64,000 nucleotides of DNA from Streptosporangium violaceochromogenes (GTDB taxonomy: Bacteria > Actinomycetota > Actinomycetes > Streptosporangiales > Streptosporangiaceae), in the NCBI RefSeq assembly GCF_014654615.1, contig NZ_BNBB01000002.1:248001-312000 (forward strand), written 5' to 3'. The stretch's first letter is position 1. Each line of letters starts with the position of its first letter. The translations under genes and the position numbers were made by a program. The notes beneath the pieces were generated by a model. The model was not told the DNA's origin. It searched no databases and was given only the letters and a program-made list of their open reading frames with translations. This document shows positions 19,496-27,386 of the stretch, piece by piece.

Positions 19496-20230
19496 CGGCC
19501 AAACACTCCCATCAAGATCGCGCTGGGCGACTGTACGGCAAAGCCCGACTCAAGCAGAGGACCGTGCCATTTTGCACCATCGGCACGCCACTCCGCGGAG
19601 ATCGACGGGATACACGGCCAAGGTCGGCCCCTGCCGGGTTCCGGGAGTCGCGGACGCCGTCACGCCGCCCCCCGGCGCCGGGGCGGCCGCCGCCTTCCGG
19701 CCCGCCTCCGGCACGCGGAATCCGCCCTGTGGAACGGTCCCGGGGCGCGAGAACGCCACGGGCGGATGTTCCGGAAGGCGCCCGGGAGAGCGGGGCGGGC
19801 GCGCCCCCGCCGGCGCGGGATCTCAAGACCCGGATATCGGCGCAGTTCAGCGGCCTCGGAGCCGCGCCGCCGCGGGACGGCCGACAATCATTGGAAGGGG
19901 CGATACGCCGGAAAAACCGCGACCGGCCCCGGCATGTGCGCCAAAAATGACAGACGGGACCGTTCCGCACCGAAAGCACCCCCCAGCCCTTCCGGCACGG
20001 AACGAATCCCGTCTATGTCCTTTGTAACGTGCAGGTCTCGCTGCTTGTTCCGAATTCGGCCGAGAATTGCGTGATCTACGTCACTTTTTCGTCGAGCGAC
20101 CATCCCCTCACTCCACGTGACCCGCCGCAGGAAGGCACGTTTGACGGAATCGGCGACATGACGGCCTTCTACGGCCTCCTTCACCCCGTCCGCACCCCCG
20201 GAAAGCATGAACACGCCGAAGGTTGCCCCA
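19496..20230. other. Long intergenic region with a hairpin, no recognised gene
   Basis: About 735 bases without a convincing protein gene. The open frames here are Arg/Pro-rich and have no domain. A large imperfect hairpin has arms GACGGGACCGTTCCG (19953-19967) and CGGAACGAATCCCGTC (19998-20013) with a 30-base loop. A CRP-like site lies at 20070-20085. The right part (from about 20030) is AT-richer and looks like regulatory DNA of the PadR gene. A small RNA in the hairpin region cannot be excluded. Confidence 0.5.
20070..20085. promoter_or_regulatory. CRP-like site upstream of the PadR gene
   Basis: CGTGATCTACGTCACT matches the CRP-type consensus TGTGA-N6-TCACA at eight of ten defined positions (GTGA and TCAC both exact). 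It is about 240 bp upstream of the PadR start and about 150 bp upstream of its operator. Confidence 0.4.
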
Positions 20231-20231
20231 A

Positions 20232-20270
20232 GAACACTCTCGATATATCGTTGAAGCATCGAGAGTGTTC
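20232..20270 (+). promoter_or_regulatory. 13-bp inverted repeat, probable PadR autoregulatory operator
   Basis: GAACACTCTCGAT (20232-20244) and ATCGAGAGTGTTC (20258-20270) are exact complements around 13 bases, and the left arm runs into the smaller palindrome CGATATATCG (20241-20250). It lies 44 bases before the PadR start codon. PadR-type genes usually repress themselves through such AT-rich dyads. Confidence 0.65.
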
Positions 20271-20313
20271 CAAAGCCGGTCGCGTCATCACGACCGCACC
20301 CCGAGGAGAAGAC

Positions 20314-21057
20314 ATGACATCCACGTACGCGATGGGCGGCGACCAGGCCGTCCCGCACGAGATCCGCCGGCGGATGAGACGCGCCGCCGTGAGCCTCCTG
20401 AAGGGCATGGCCGCGGGCCGGCAGCACGAGGGGCCCGGCCCGCGCCCTCACGGGCCTCACCACGGGCCCCACGGGCCCCACGAGCACCGGGGGCGGCGCG
20501 GTGGCCCGTTCCCCGGCGGCTCCTTCCCCTGGGACTTCGGGCGGGGCGGCCCGTTCGGCGGGGGCGGGCCCTTCGGCGGCCCGTTCGGACGGGGCCGGAA
20601 GGCCAAGCGGGGCGACGTCCGCGCCGCGATCCTCGCCCTGCTCTCCGAGGAGCCGCGCAATGGCTACCAGATCATCCAGGAGATCGCCCAGCGCAGCCAC
20701 GGAGGGTGGAAGCCCAGCCCCGGCGCGGTCTACCCCGCGCTCCAGCAGCTCACCGACGAGGGCCTGGTGCTGTCGGAGGAGAGCGACGGCCGTAAGACCT
20801 TCCGGCTCACCGAGGCGGGCCGCTCCTACGTGGCCGAGCACCCCGACGAGGTGCGCGCCCCCTGGGAGGAGATGACCCCCGACATGGGCGACGGCGCCTG
20901 GGAGCTGATGGACCTCGGCCGCCAGTCGGCGATCGCCCTGTTCCAGGTGCTGCAGACCGGCAGTGAGGCGCAGATCCGGCAGGCCGCGCAGATCATGATC
21001 GAGACGCGCCGCAGGCTGTACCAGATCCTGGCGGACGGCGACCCCGGCGAGAAGTGA
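20314..21057 (+). CDS. PadR family transcriptional regulator with His/Gly-rich N-terminal arm
   Basis: 247-residue regulator. Residues about 30-95 form an unusual low-complexity arm with repeated GPHHGPHGPHEH-type and GGPFGGGGPFGG-type segments. The PadR winged helix follows (about 100-175): RGDVRAAILALLSEEPRNGY, PSPGAVYPALQQLTDEGLV and the KTFRLTEAGRSYV wing. The C-terminal helical part (WELMDLGRQSAIALFQVLQ to RRRLYQIL) is a dimerisation arm. The start at 20314 is set by GAGGAG seven bases upstream; the longer frame from 20029 would run through the operator. The His-rich arm could bind metal, which is inference. No obvious target gene adjoins it except itself; the converging gene is mug. Confidence 0.9.
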   Translation: MTSTYAMGGDQAVPHEIRRRMRRAAVSLLKGMAAGRQHEGPGPRPHGPHHGPHGPHEHRGRRGGPFPGGSFPWDFGRGGPFGGGGPFGGPFGRGRKAKRGDVRAAILALLSEEPRNGYQIIQEIAQRSHGGWKPSPGAVYPALQQLTDEGLVLSEESDGRKTFRLTEAGRSYVAEHPDEVRAPWEEMTPDMGDGAWELMDLGRQSAIALFQVLQTGSEAQIRQAAQIMIETRRRLYQILADGDPGEK

Positions 21058-21073
21058 CCCCGCGGGGCCCCTT

Positions 21074-21709
21074 TCAGGTGAGAGTCTCCCGCAGCCGCCG
21101 CATCTCCCCCGCGATCCGCTCCAGCGTCCAGTGGGCGTTCAGCCCGCTGGGGTTGGGCAGCACCCAGACCGGCGTGCCGCCGACGTCGCCCTCCTGGGGG
21201 CCGACCGCCGCCCCGGGGCGCCCGAACGCCACCCGGTAGGCGGTCACCCCCGCCACCGCCAGCACCCGGGGCCGGATCCCGGCGACCAGCCTCGCCAGCC
21301 GTGCCCCTCCCTCGCGGAACTCCTCGGGGGACAGCTCCGCCGCCCGCGCGGTGGCCCGGGCGACCACGTTGGTGATTCCCAGCCCATAGGAGGGCAACTC
21401 CCACTGCTCCGCGGGGGCGAGCAGCCGGGGAGTGAAGCCGGACCGGTGGAGCGCGGGCCAGAAGCGGTTGCCCGGCCGGGCGAAGTGATGCCCGGTGGCC
21501 GCCGAGTACAGGCCCGGGTTGATGCCGCAGAACAGCACCTGGAGCCCCGGGCCGAGGACGTCGTCGATCGCCCGGTCCCTGGCGGCGTCGAGCTCGGCCC
21601 CGGTCGGCGCGGTGGGCCGTCTCGGGCCGGCCGGGGCTCCGGCGGAGGTGCCCCGCGCCGGCGAGCCGGGGGGCCGCGGTGGTCGCGGTCCGGCGGAGGA
21701 GGTGGGCAT
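21074..21709 (-). CDS. mug: G/U mismatch-specific uracil-DNA glycosylase
   Basis: 211-residue DNA repair enzyme that removes uracil (and related damaged bases) from G:U mismatches. The catalytic signature FCGINPGLYSAATGHHF (about residues 60-76; Asn in the GINPG motif) and the second motif NPSGLNAHW (about 190) identify the Mug/TDG family. GLGITNVVARATARA is the conserved middle block. An N-terminal Pro/Ala-rich extension of about 40 residues precedes the domain, and an internal start is possible. Converges on the PadR gene with only 16 bases between stops, where a CCCCGCGGGG palindrome sits. Confidence 0.92.
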   Translation of the reverse strand: MPTSSAGPRPPRPPGSPARGTSAGAPAGPRRPTAPTGAELDAARDRAIDDVLGPGLQVLFCGINPGLYSAATGHHFARPGNRFWPALHRSGFTPRLLAPAEQWELPSYGLGITNVVARATARAAELSPEEFREGGARLARLVAGIRPRVLAVAGVTAYRVAFGRPGAAVGPQEGDVGGTPVWVLPNPSGLNAHWTLERIAGEMRRLRETLT

Positions 21710-21719
21710 GAACGGGAAC

Positions 21720-23129
21720 CTAGCCCATCTCCTCCAGCCTGCGCCCCTTGGTCTCCCTCACCAGGAACCAGACGAACAGGAAGGACAGCACCGCGAAGAA
21801 GGTGTAGCCGACGTAGGCGCCCGCCAGGCTCCACCGCGCCAGGGACGGGAAGGAGACGGTGATCAGCCAGTTGGCCACCCACTGGGCGGCGGCGGCCACC
21901 GACAGGGCCGCCGCCCTGATCCGGTTGGGGAACATCTCGCCGAGCAGCACCCAGACCACCACGCCCCACGACAGCGCGAAGAAGAGCACGAAGACGTGCG
22001 CGGCGACCAGGGCGACGCTGCCCTGCAACGACGGCAGCCTGACGGTGGCACCGCTGGGAACGCCCGAGCTGAACGCCCAGGCGGCCACGCCGAGCGCGAT
22101 CGCCATGCCGGCGGAGCCGATCAGCAGCAGCGGCCGGCGGCCGATCCGGTCGACCAGCGCGATGGCGACGAACGTGCCGACGATGTTGATGATCGAGGTG
22201 GAGAAGCTGATCAGCAGCGAGTCGCTCTGGTTGATGCCGACCGACTGCCACAGCGACGCCGAGTAGTAGAAGATCACGTTGATTCCGACGAACTGCTGAA
22301 AGACCGACAGCAGGATGCCGATCCAGACGATCGGCAGCAGCCCGAGCGCCGGGCCGCGCAGGTCGCTCAGCCGGGGCCGGCGCTCGACGCGCAGCGAGCG
22401 CTGGATCTCCGCCAGCCGTTCGTCCAGGTCGACGCCCTCACCCTCCACCTCGGCGAGCACCGCGCGCGCCGTCTCGTTCCTTCCCACCGCCACGAGGAAC
22501 CTCGGCGACTCGGGGATGATCGTTGAGAAGAGGAGATAGAGCAGGGCGGGCACCAGGCAGGCGCCGAGCATCCACTGCCACGCCTCCAGACCGGCGAGCC
22601 GGTTGTTGACCTCACCGCCGGCGAGCTGCACGATGGCGAAGTTGACGAGCTGGGAGACCGCGATGCCCAGCACGATCGCGAGCTGCTGGAAGGACCCCAG
22701 GCGTCCCCGGTAGGCGGGCGGCGCGACCTCCGCGATGTAGGCGGGGCCGATCACCGAGGCCATGCCGATGCCGACGCCGGCCAGCACCCGCCACAGGGCC
22801 AGGTCCCAGATCGCGAACGGCAGGGCCTGACCGATGGAGCTGACCGCGAACAGAAGCGCGGCCACCTGCATCGTCCTGGTACGCCCCCACTGGTCGGCGA
22901 TGCGCCCGGCGATCCACGCCCCGATCGCCGACCCCAGAAGCGCGATCGCGACGACGAAGCCGATCTCCACCGCGCCGACGCGGAAGTGCCGCTGGATGCC
23001 GGTGACGGCACCGTTGATGACGGCGCTGTCGTACCCGAAGAGGAAACCCCCGATCGCCGCCGCGGCGGTGATGAAGACGACGTGCCCCAGGTTCTCACTT
23101 GAGGTGCCCGAAGGGGTGGTACCGACCAT
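21720..23129 (-). CDS. Sugar porter family MFS transporter
   Basis: 469-residue, 12-helix symporter of the XylE/GalP/GLUT family. Family signatures are intact: GGFLFGYDSAVINGA (TM1), RIADQWGRTRTM and DRIGRRPLLL (the two loop 2-3/8-9 motifs), PAYIAEVAPPAYRGRLGSFQQLAI, PESPRFLVA after TM6, FFYYSASLWQSVG (TM7 sugar site) and RETKGRRLEEM at the C-terminus. Substrate is likely a pentose or hexose with H+. The start at 23129 (MVGTTPSG) is preferred because AAAGGA lies about six bases upstream; a start at 23153 would add eight residues. Ends 10 bases from the start of mug and could be cotranscribed with it. Confidence 0.93.
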   Translation of the reverse strand: MVGTTPSGTSSENLGHVVFITAAAAIGGFLFGYDSAVINGAVTGIQRHFRVGAVEIGFVVAIALLGSAIGAWIAGRIADQWGRTRTMQVAALLFAVSSIGQALPFAIWDLALWRVLAGVGIGMASVIGPAYIAEVAPPAYRGRLGSFQQLAIVLGIAVSQLVNFAIVQLAGGEVNNRLAGLEAWQWMLGACLVPALLYLLFSTIIPESPRFLVAVGRNETARAVLAEVEGEGVDLDERLAEIQRSLRVERRPRLSDLRGPALGLLPIVWIGILLSVFQQFVGINVIFYYSASLWQSVGINQSDSLLISFSTSIINIVGTFVAIALVDRIGRRPLLLIGSAGMAIALGVAAWAFSSGVPSGATVRLPSLQGSVALVAAHVFVLFFALSWGVVVWVLLGEMFPNRIRAAALSVAAAAQWVANWLITVSFPSLARWSLAGAYVGYTFFAVLSFLFVWFLVRETKGRRLEEMG

Positions 23130-23271
23130 GACCGTCCTTTCCCCGTGACGCATGGACGTAACCGGGTCGCCTCCGCGAGGCCGCCCCGCCCGGGCAAGGA
23201 CACCGACTTCCTCCCTGAGCTGGGAAAACCCACCTCGTCCCCTGGGGGAAGTGTCTCACGGCACCCGGAGG

Positions 23272-24444
23272 CTACCAGCGCAGGACCGCCCCCACCCCGC
23301 CGAACTCCGCGAGGATCTCCGCGGCCTCGCCGTCCAGGACGATCACCTCGGCGTCGGTGTCCAGCGCCCGCTCGATCATCCGTTCCCCCATCACGGACTC
23401 GCGCACCGCAGGCCCGGACGGCTCCGCCCGCTCGACCGCCTCCGGCGGATGCAGCCGCCCGTCGGGCGTACGGGCGCCGCTCCACTCGCGGGACTCGTCC
23501 AGCAGCAGCTGGGCCACCCTGCTCTCGTTGAGCGCGCCGAGCGTCTCCTCCAGCCCCAGCGCGCCCTGCCCGCCGGACAGCGCCGCGTCCTTGACCCGGT
23601 TCACCAGCCTCACGCCGTGCCGGGCCCGGGCGGCCAGCAGCTGAGGGCCCACGTACTCGGCGAGCTTCGCCGGAGGCAGCGAGTCCACGACCGCGTCGAC
23701 CTGGATGACGTCGCCGCCCACCGCCTGTGCCACGACCTCGGTGAGCTGGACGTCCCCGAGCAGCACGACGGTCTGCCAGCCCCGGCTCCCGGCCTCCTCC
23801 GCGATCCTCGGCCCGGCGGCGCGCAGGTGCCGGGTGAGGTTCTCCTCCACGCGCCGCTCGAACTTGTCACGGTAGGTCACGGCCTGCCGGGCGGCCTCCG
23901 GCGCGGCGGAACCGCGCGTCTGCTTCCCGTCCTCGGAGACGATCTCGAAGGGGGTCCTGCCCACGTCCTCGGCCAGGCCGTACCGGCAGTCGATCATACG
24001 GAACCCGTCGCGGGAGAGGACGACCAGCCCGGCGGGCGGCGCGGTCTCGACCGCGTTGACCAGCGGGCGCACGTAGGCCGTCGACTCCATCACGGTCTGG
24101 TCGGCGACCGGGAGCTGGAAGGAGAAGGCCCGCACCTCGCTGTCGCCGACCGGCGCGAACAGGACCCGGCCGACCCCCGACTCGGCGGGGTCGAGAAGCT
24201 GCCGGAAGTCCGGCTCCAGCCCCGCGAGCCGCCCGAGCACGGCCGTCCTGCGGGCCCTGTCCGGGTCGGCCGTCACCCGCTCCCTCAGCTCCGACAGCTC
24301 GTTACCGAAGCGGATCCGCCAGGCGGGCCGGACCGACGACTCCTCCTGCGGGGAGGCGGTCACGTAGAACGACAGCACTCCCAGGGCGTCGTTCATGGAG
24401 ACGACGTCCCGCAGGGCCGCACGATCGAATTTCCGGAACTCCAT
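23272..24444 (-). CDS. Bacterial archaeo-eukaryotic release factor fold (baeRF) protein
   Basis: About 390-residue cytoplasmic protein with the layout of bacterial eRF1-like (baeRF/Vms1-type) proteins: an N-terminal domain starting MEFRKFDRAALRDVVSMND, a second domain with GLVVLSRDGFRMIDCRYG, a central YRDKFERRVEENLTRHL helix, and a C-terminal L7Ae-like domain (about 270-390) with a variable middle and IVLDGEAAEILAEFGGVGAVLRW at the end. Relatives include the peptidyl-tRNA hydrolase Vms1; I do not see a GGQ-like motif, so catalysis is uncertain. A TAGTGT -10 (24489-24484) precedes it. The start at 24468 would add eight residues; I prefer the ATG at 24444. Subfamily not determined. Confidence 0.7.
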   Translation of the reverse strand: MEFRKFDRAALRDVVSMNDALGVLSFYVTASPQEESSVRPAWRIRFGNELSELRERVTADPDRARRTAVLGRLAGLEPDFRQLLDPAESGVGRVLFAPVGDSEVRAFSFQLPVADQTVMESTAYVRPLVNAVETAPPAGLVVLSRDGFRMIDCRYGLAEDVGRTPFEIVSEDGKQTRGSAAPEAARQAVTYRDKFERRVEENLTRHLRAAGPRIAEEAGSRGWQTVVLLGDVQLTEVVAQAVGGDVIQVDAVVDSLPPAKLAEYVGPQLLAARARHGVRLVNRVKDAALSGGQGALGLEETLGALNESRVAQLLLDESREWSGARTPDGRLHPPEAVERAEPSGPAVRESVMGERMIERALDTDAEVIVLDGEAAEILAEFGGVGAVLRW

Positions 24445-24551
24445 GACGTCCCCCCCGGTGGTGCCCATGGTGGTCGGGTCTCCACACTAGGGAGCGGGAC
24501 GGAGGGGATCATCGCCGCAATCGGTAATATGCCCTCTTTCTTCACGTGTCT

Positions 24552-25301
24552 TTACCCCCCTTCACCCTGGGGACAGGCGCGGCCCCGCCGTCCGGCGGCC
24601 ACGGTCTGGGCGTCCGAGAACGCGGGCGGCGCCTCACGCCCCTGCCTCTCGCACGCCTTTCCGACCCGTTCGAAGGCCGCGGCGGTGTCCTCCGGGGTGC
24701 GGAACGGCACGTTGTACTCGTCGGCGAAGCGCGCGGCCAGCCGCGGGGTGCGTCTGGCGCCCACCCCGCCGATGATGATCGGCGGGGTGGGGCGCTGCGC
24801 GGGCTTGGGCAGGGCGGGTGAGTCCGCCAGCCGGTAGTGGGCGCCCTCGAAGGAGAACGAGGTGCCCTCGGGTGTGGTCCACAGCCCGGCCAGGATCTCC
24901 AGCTGCTCCTCCAACCGGGCGAACCGCTCGCCGACCGGCGGGAAGGGGATGCCGTAGGCGGTGTGCTCGGCGTCGAACCAGCCGGCGCCCAGCCCGAGCT
25001 CGACCCTGCCGCCGCTCATCCGGTCCACCTGGGCCACGCTGATCGCCAGCGGGCCGGGCAGGCGGAAGGTGGCCGGGGTGACCAGGGTTCCGAGCCTGAT
25101 CGTGGAGGTCTCCCTGGCCAGGCCCGCCAGTGTCACCCAGGCGTCGGTGGAGCCGGGGCCGGGATCGCCGGCACCGATCCGCAGATAGTGGTCGGAACGG
25201 AAGAAGGCGTCGAAGCCAAGCCGCTCCGCGGTCCGCGCGACCGTCAGGAGCTCTTCATAGGTGGCACCCTGCTGCGGTTCGGTGAAGATCCTCAACTTCA
25301 T
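24552..25301 (-). CDS. LLM-class F420-dependent oxidoreductase, C-terminally truncated
   Basis: About 249 residues of a luciferase-like TIM-barrel flavin/F420 enzyme beginning MKLRIFTEPQQGATYEELL (ATG 25301; 25307 is an alternative). Clear family blocks: LGFDAFFRSDHYLRIG, TSTIRLGTLVTPATFRLPGP, GGRVELGLGAGWFDAEHTAYGIPFP and PPIIIGGVGARRTPRLAARFADEYNVPF. Homologues known to me run about 60 residues further after a CCGR-like segment. Here the sequence diverges at QTVAAGRR and stops, and no frame shows the missing C-terminus before the next gene. The last barrel elements are absent, so it may be a decaying gene or a 3' deletion product. Confidence 0.75.
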   Translation of the reverse strand: MKLRIFTEPQQGATYEELLTVARTAERLGFDAFFRSDHYLRIGAGDPGPGSTDAWVTLAGLARETSTIRLGTLVTPATFRLPGPLAISVAQVDRMSGGRVELGLGAGWFDAEHTAYGIPFPPVGERFARLEEQLEILAGLWTTPEGTSFSFEGAHYRLADSPALPKPAQRPTPPIIIGGVGARRTPRLAARFADEYNVPFRTPEDTAAAFERVGKACERQGREAPPAFSDAQTVAAGRRGRACPQGEGG

Positions 25302-25449
25302 GAACATCGTTATCCGGGCACTCCGGGCGGCATTCCGCGGAAAGCCGGCGGCGTGGCGCGAACACTTGCTAGCGTGCGGAGTCCCGGTACGGCACGTGAC
25401 AGGCCGGCCACTCATCGCGATCGCCCGGTGCCGTCGAGGAGGTGTCCGC

Positions 25450-26631
25450 ATGCCGGGGACGAAGGATCGTTCCGCTCCCCGCCGTGCCCGCGAGCCGGGC
25501 ACCCCACCCCGTTCCGTCACGGCGCTCGCGGCGGTCGCGCTCGCGACCGTGACCGGCGCCGCGCTCTTGCTTCTGCCCCCCGGCCCCGACGTCCTCCCCG
25601 CCGCCCCCACCCGCCCGTCCTCCGCCGGGGAAGGCGTCACGGAAGCCGTCACGGAAGCCGTCACGACGGCCCCCGCCCCACCGGGAGAGAGGCCCGCGGC
25701 CGTACGGACCGCGCGGCCGCCGGGGTTCGTGACCTTCGTGGACGCGGTCCGCGACCCGCTTCCCGGCACGCCGGGCGGCCCCCGGCGCGACCACGACCAC
25801 TGGTTCAGCGTCGGACACCTCACCGCCGGTCCGGACGGCTGCACGCCCGAGTGGGAGGGGGGTCGCGCGGGCGGCGTCCCGGTCGCCGCCCGGCTGGGCC
25901 GCCTGCGAACGGCGGGCGGCGCCGGGCTGGTCTTCGGCGGACCCGCCGGGCGTGAGCTGGCCGCCGCCTGCGGCGATCAGGAGCGTCTCCTCCGCGCCTA
26001 CCGCCGGGTGATCGGCGCCTTCGGCACGGGCTACATCGACTTCGAGGTCCGCGGGCCCGCGGGCGGCCGGGCCGTCCTGCGCCGCGCGGGAGCGATCACG
26101 GCGCTCCAGCGGGAGGCCGCCGCCCAGGGCCGCTCCCTCACGGTGAGCTTCACCCTTCCGGTGGCCGGGACCGGCCTGTCCGGCGACGCCCAGGAGATGC
26201 TCCGCGCCACCCGGGAGAGCGGCGCGGACATCACCGCGGTCAACCTCCTCGTCCCGATCCGCTCCGGTGCCGCCGGGCGCGCCCGCCTGCGGCCGGTCGC
26301 CGCAGCCCTCCACGCCGCCCGGCCCCAGATCGCCCGTTCCCTGGGCGAGACCTCCACCGGGCGGACGCACCGGATCGCCCTCACCCCCGTCCTGGCGGCC
26401 GCCGGCGACCTCACCCTGGACGACGCCCGCCGGCTCGTCGCGTTCGCGGCCCGCAACGGGGTGGCCTGGCTCTCCGTCCGGGGTGCCAGGCCCGCGGCCG
26501 GCGTGGTCCGGCTGCTGACGGGCGTCTCTCGCCCGACAGAGCGCCGGAGCGCCGCGCACAGCCCATTCCAGCGCCGCGGAGGTCACCGGGTACGAGCTGA
26601 TCCGACCATCCCCGCTGACGGACCGGAGTAA
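25450..26631 (+). CDS. GH18 chitinase-like membrane-anchored pseudoenzyme
   Basis: 393-residue protein with a basic N-terminus and one transmembrane/signal segment (about 22-45), a Pro/Thr-rich linker, and a domain aligning with actinobacterial GH18 chitinases: FVTFVDAVRDP, DHWFSVGHLTAGPDGCTPEW, GAGLVFGGPAGRELAAACGD, LTVSFTLPVAGTGLSGDAQEML, ADITAVNLLVP and FAARNGVAWLSVRG. The catalytic DxxDxDxE segment reads GYIDFEVR (about residue 193-200): the general-acid Glu is Arg, and the MDYG motif after VNLL is also lost. It is therefore probably non-hydrolytic, perhaps a glycan-binding or inhibitory protein. GAGGAGG eight bases before the ATG sets the start. The last 40 residues are unrelated Arg-rich sequence. 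Confidence 0.78.
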   Translation: MPGTKDRSAPRRAREPGTPPRSVTALAAVALATVTGAALLLLPPGPDVLPAAPTRPSSAGEGVTEAVTEAVTTAPAPPGERPAAVRTARPPGFVTFVDAVRDPLPGTPGGPRRDHDHWFSVGHLTAGPDGCTPEWEGGRAGGVPVAARLGRLRTAGGAGLVFGGPAGRELAAACGDQERLLRAYRRVIGAFGTGYIDFEVRGPAGGRAVLRRAGAITALQREAAAQGRSLTVSFTLPVAGTGLSGDAQEMLRATRESGADITAVNLLVPIRSGAAGRARLRPVAAALHAARPQIARSLGETSTGRTHRIALTPVLAAAGDLTLDDARRLVAFAARNGVAWLSVRGARPAAGVVRLLTGVSRPTERRSAAHSPFQRRGGHRVRADPTIPADGPE

Positions 26632-26669
26632 CGCCCTCACCAAGGCCGCCGGTACGCAAGACCCCGGCC

Positions 26670-27308
26670 TCAGAAGGCGGCGATGACGGCCGGGGCGCGT
26701 TCGGCGCGGCTGAGCGCCCGCAGGACGCCGGTCGGGCCGTGGCGGCGCACGGCCAGGCGTGCCAGCAGGCCGACCACCGTGTCGGCGGCGCCGGGCGGGA
26801 GCGGGGGTGTCGCCACGCCCACGCTGACCGCCAGGTCGTCGGAGTGGACGGCGAGCTCCATCATCCGGGTGATCAGCATGTCGTCGAGGGTCAGTGACCA
26901 CGGTCCCCACAGCGAGATGCGCACCGGCCGGTTCGCCGTTGAGGCGAGGGCGCCGTCCAGTTCCCCAAGAGCCGAGTCCACGCGCGCCACCAGCGCCGCG
27001 TGCCCTTCGGCCGAGACCTCCTGACCGCCTCGCCGGATGCGGACGTTGATGTCGTCGTCGAGGCCCGCGTCGATCCAGCGCACCCGGGTGTAGTGCTCCA
27101 GCAGGGCGATGGTCTCCTCCCGCGGCACCGGACCGGTCAAAAGCTGTGGGATGGCCAGGATCTGGTAGGCCAGATGTCCCGCCAGACCGGCCACGCCGAA
27201 CTCCGGCAGCGCGCTCGGCCGGCTCCAAGCGGCGGCGACCGCCGGATCACGCAGCAGATCCGCGGCCGAACGGGCAGTGGACAGGAAATCGGCTCTGGTG
27301 TCGGTCAT
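26670..27308 (-). CDS. Maleylpyruvate isomerase fold, mycothiol-dependent family protein
   Basis: 212-residue DinB/MDMPI-like four-helix protein. N-terminal block FLSTARSAADLLRDPAVAAAW, then GLAGHLAYQI (the His usually contacting metal in this fold) and the C-terminal domain block LTLDDMLITRMMELAVHSDDLAVSVG, whose MELAVHSDDL is the typical family His-Asp motif. Such proteins are mycothiol-dependent isomerases/transferases or of unknown function, and the substrate cannot be assigned. Converges on the GH18-like gene with about 40 bases between stops; 80 bases separate it from the methyltransferase gene upstream on the same strand. Confidence 0.8.
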   Translation of the reverse strand: MTDTRADFLSTARSAADLLRDPAVAAAWSRPSALPEFGVAGLAGHLAYQILAIPQLLTGPVPREETIALLEHYTRVRWIDAGLDDDINVRIRRGGQEVSAEGHAALVARVDSALGELDGALASTANRPVRISLWGPWSLTLDDMLITRMMELAVHSDDLAVSVGVATPPLPPGAADTVVGLLARLAVRRHGPTGVLRALSRAERAPAVIAAF

Positions 27309-27386
27309 TTCCCTCCTCCTGTGGATCCGTACGGTTTCCCTGGGGCTGGATGAGACACCACATGCCGCGTCCCTGCCGGTCGGCGC

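Noticed and set aside
19512..19979. 155-codon minus-strand frame in the long intergenic region
   Set aside because: Arg/Pro/Gly-rich random-frame composition, no domain, no ribosome site.
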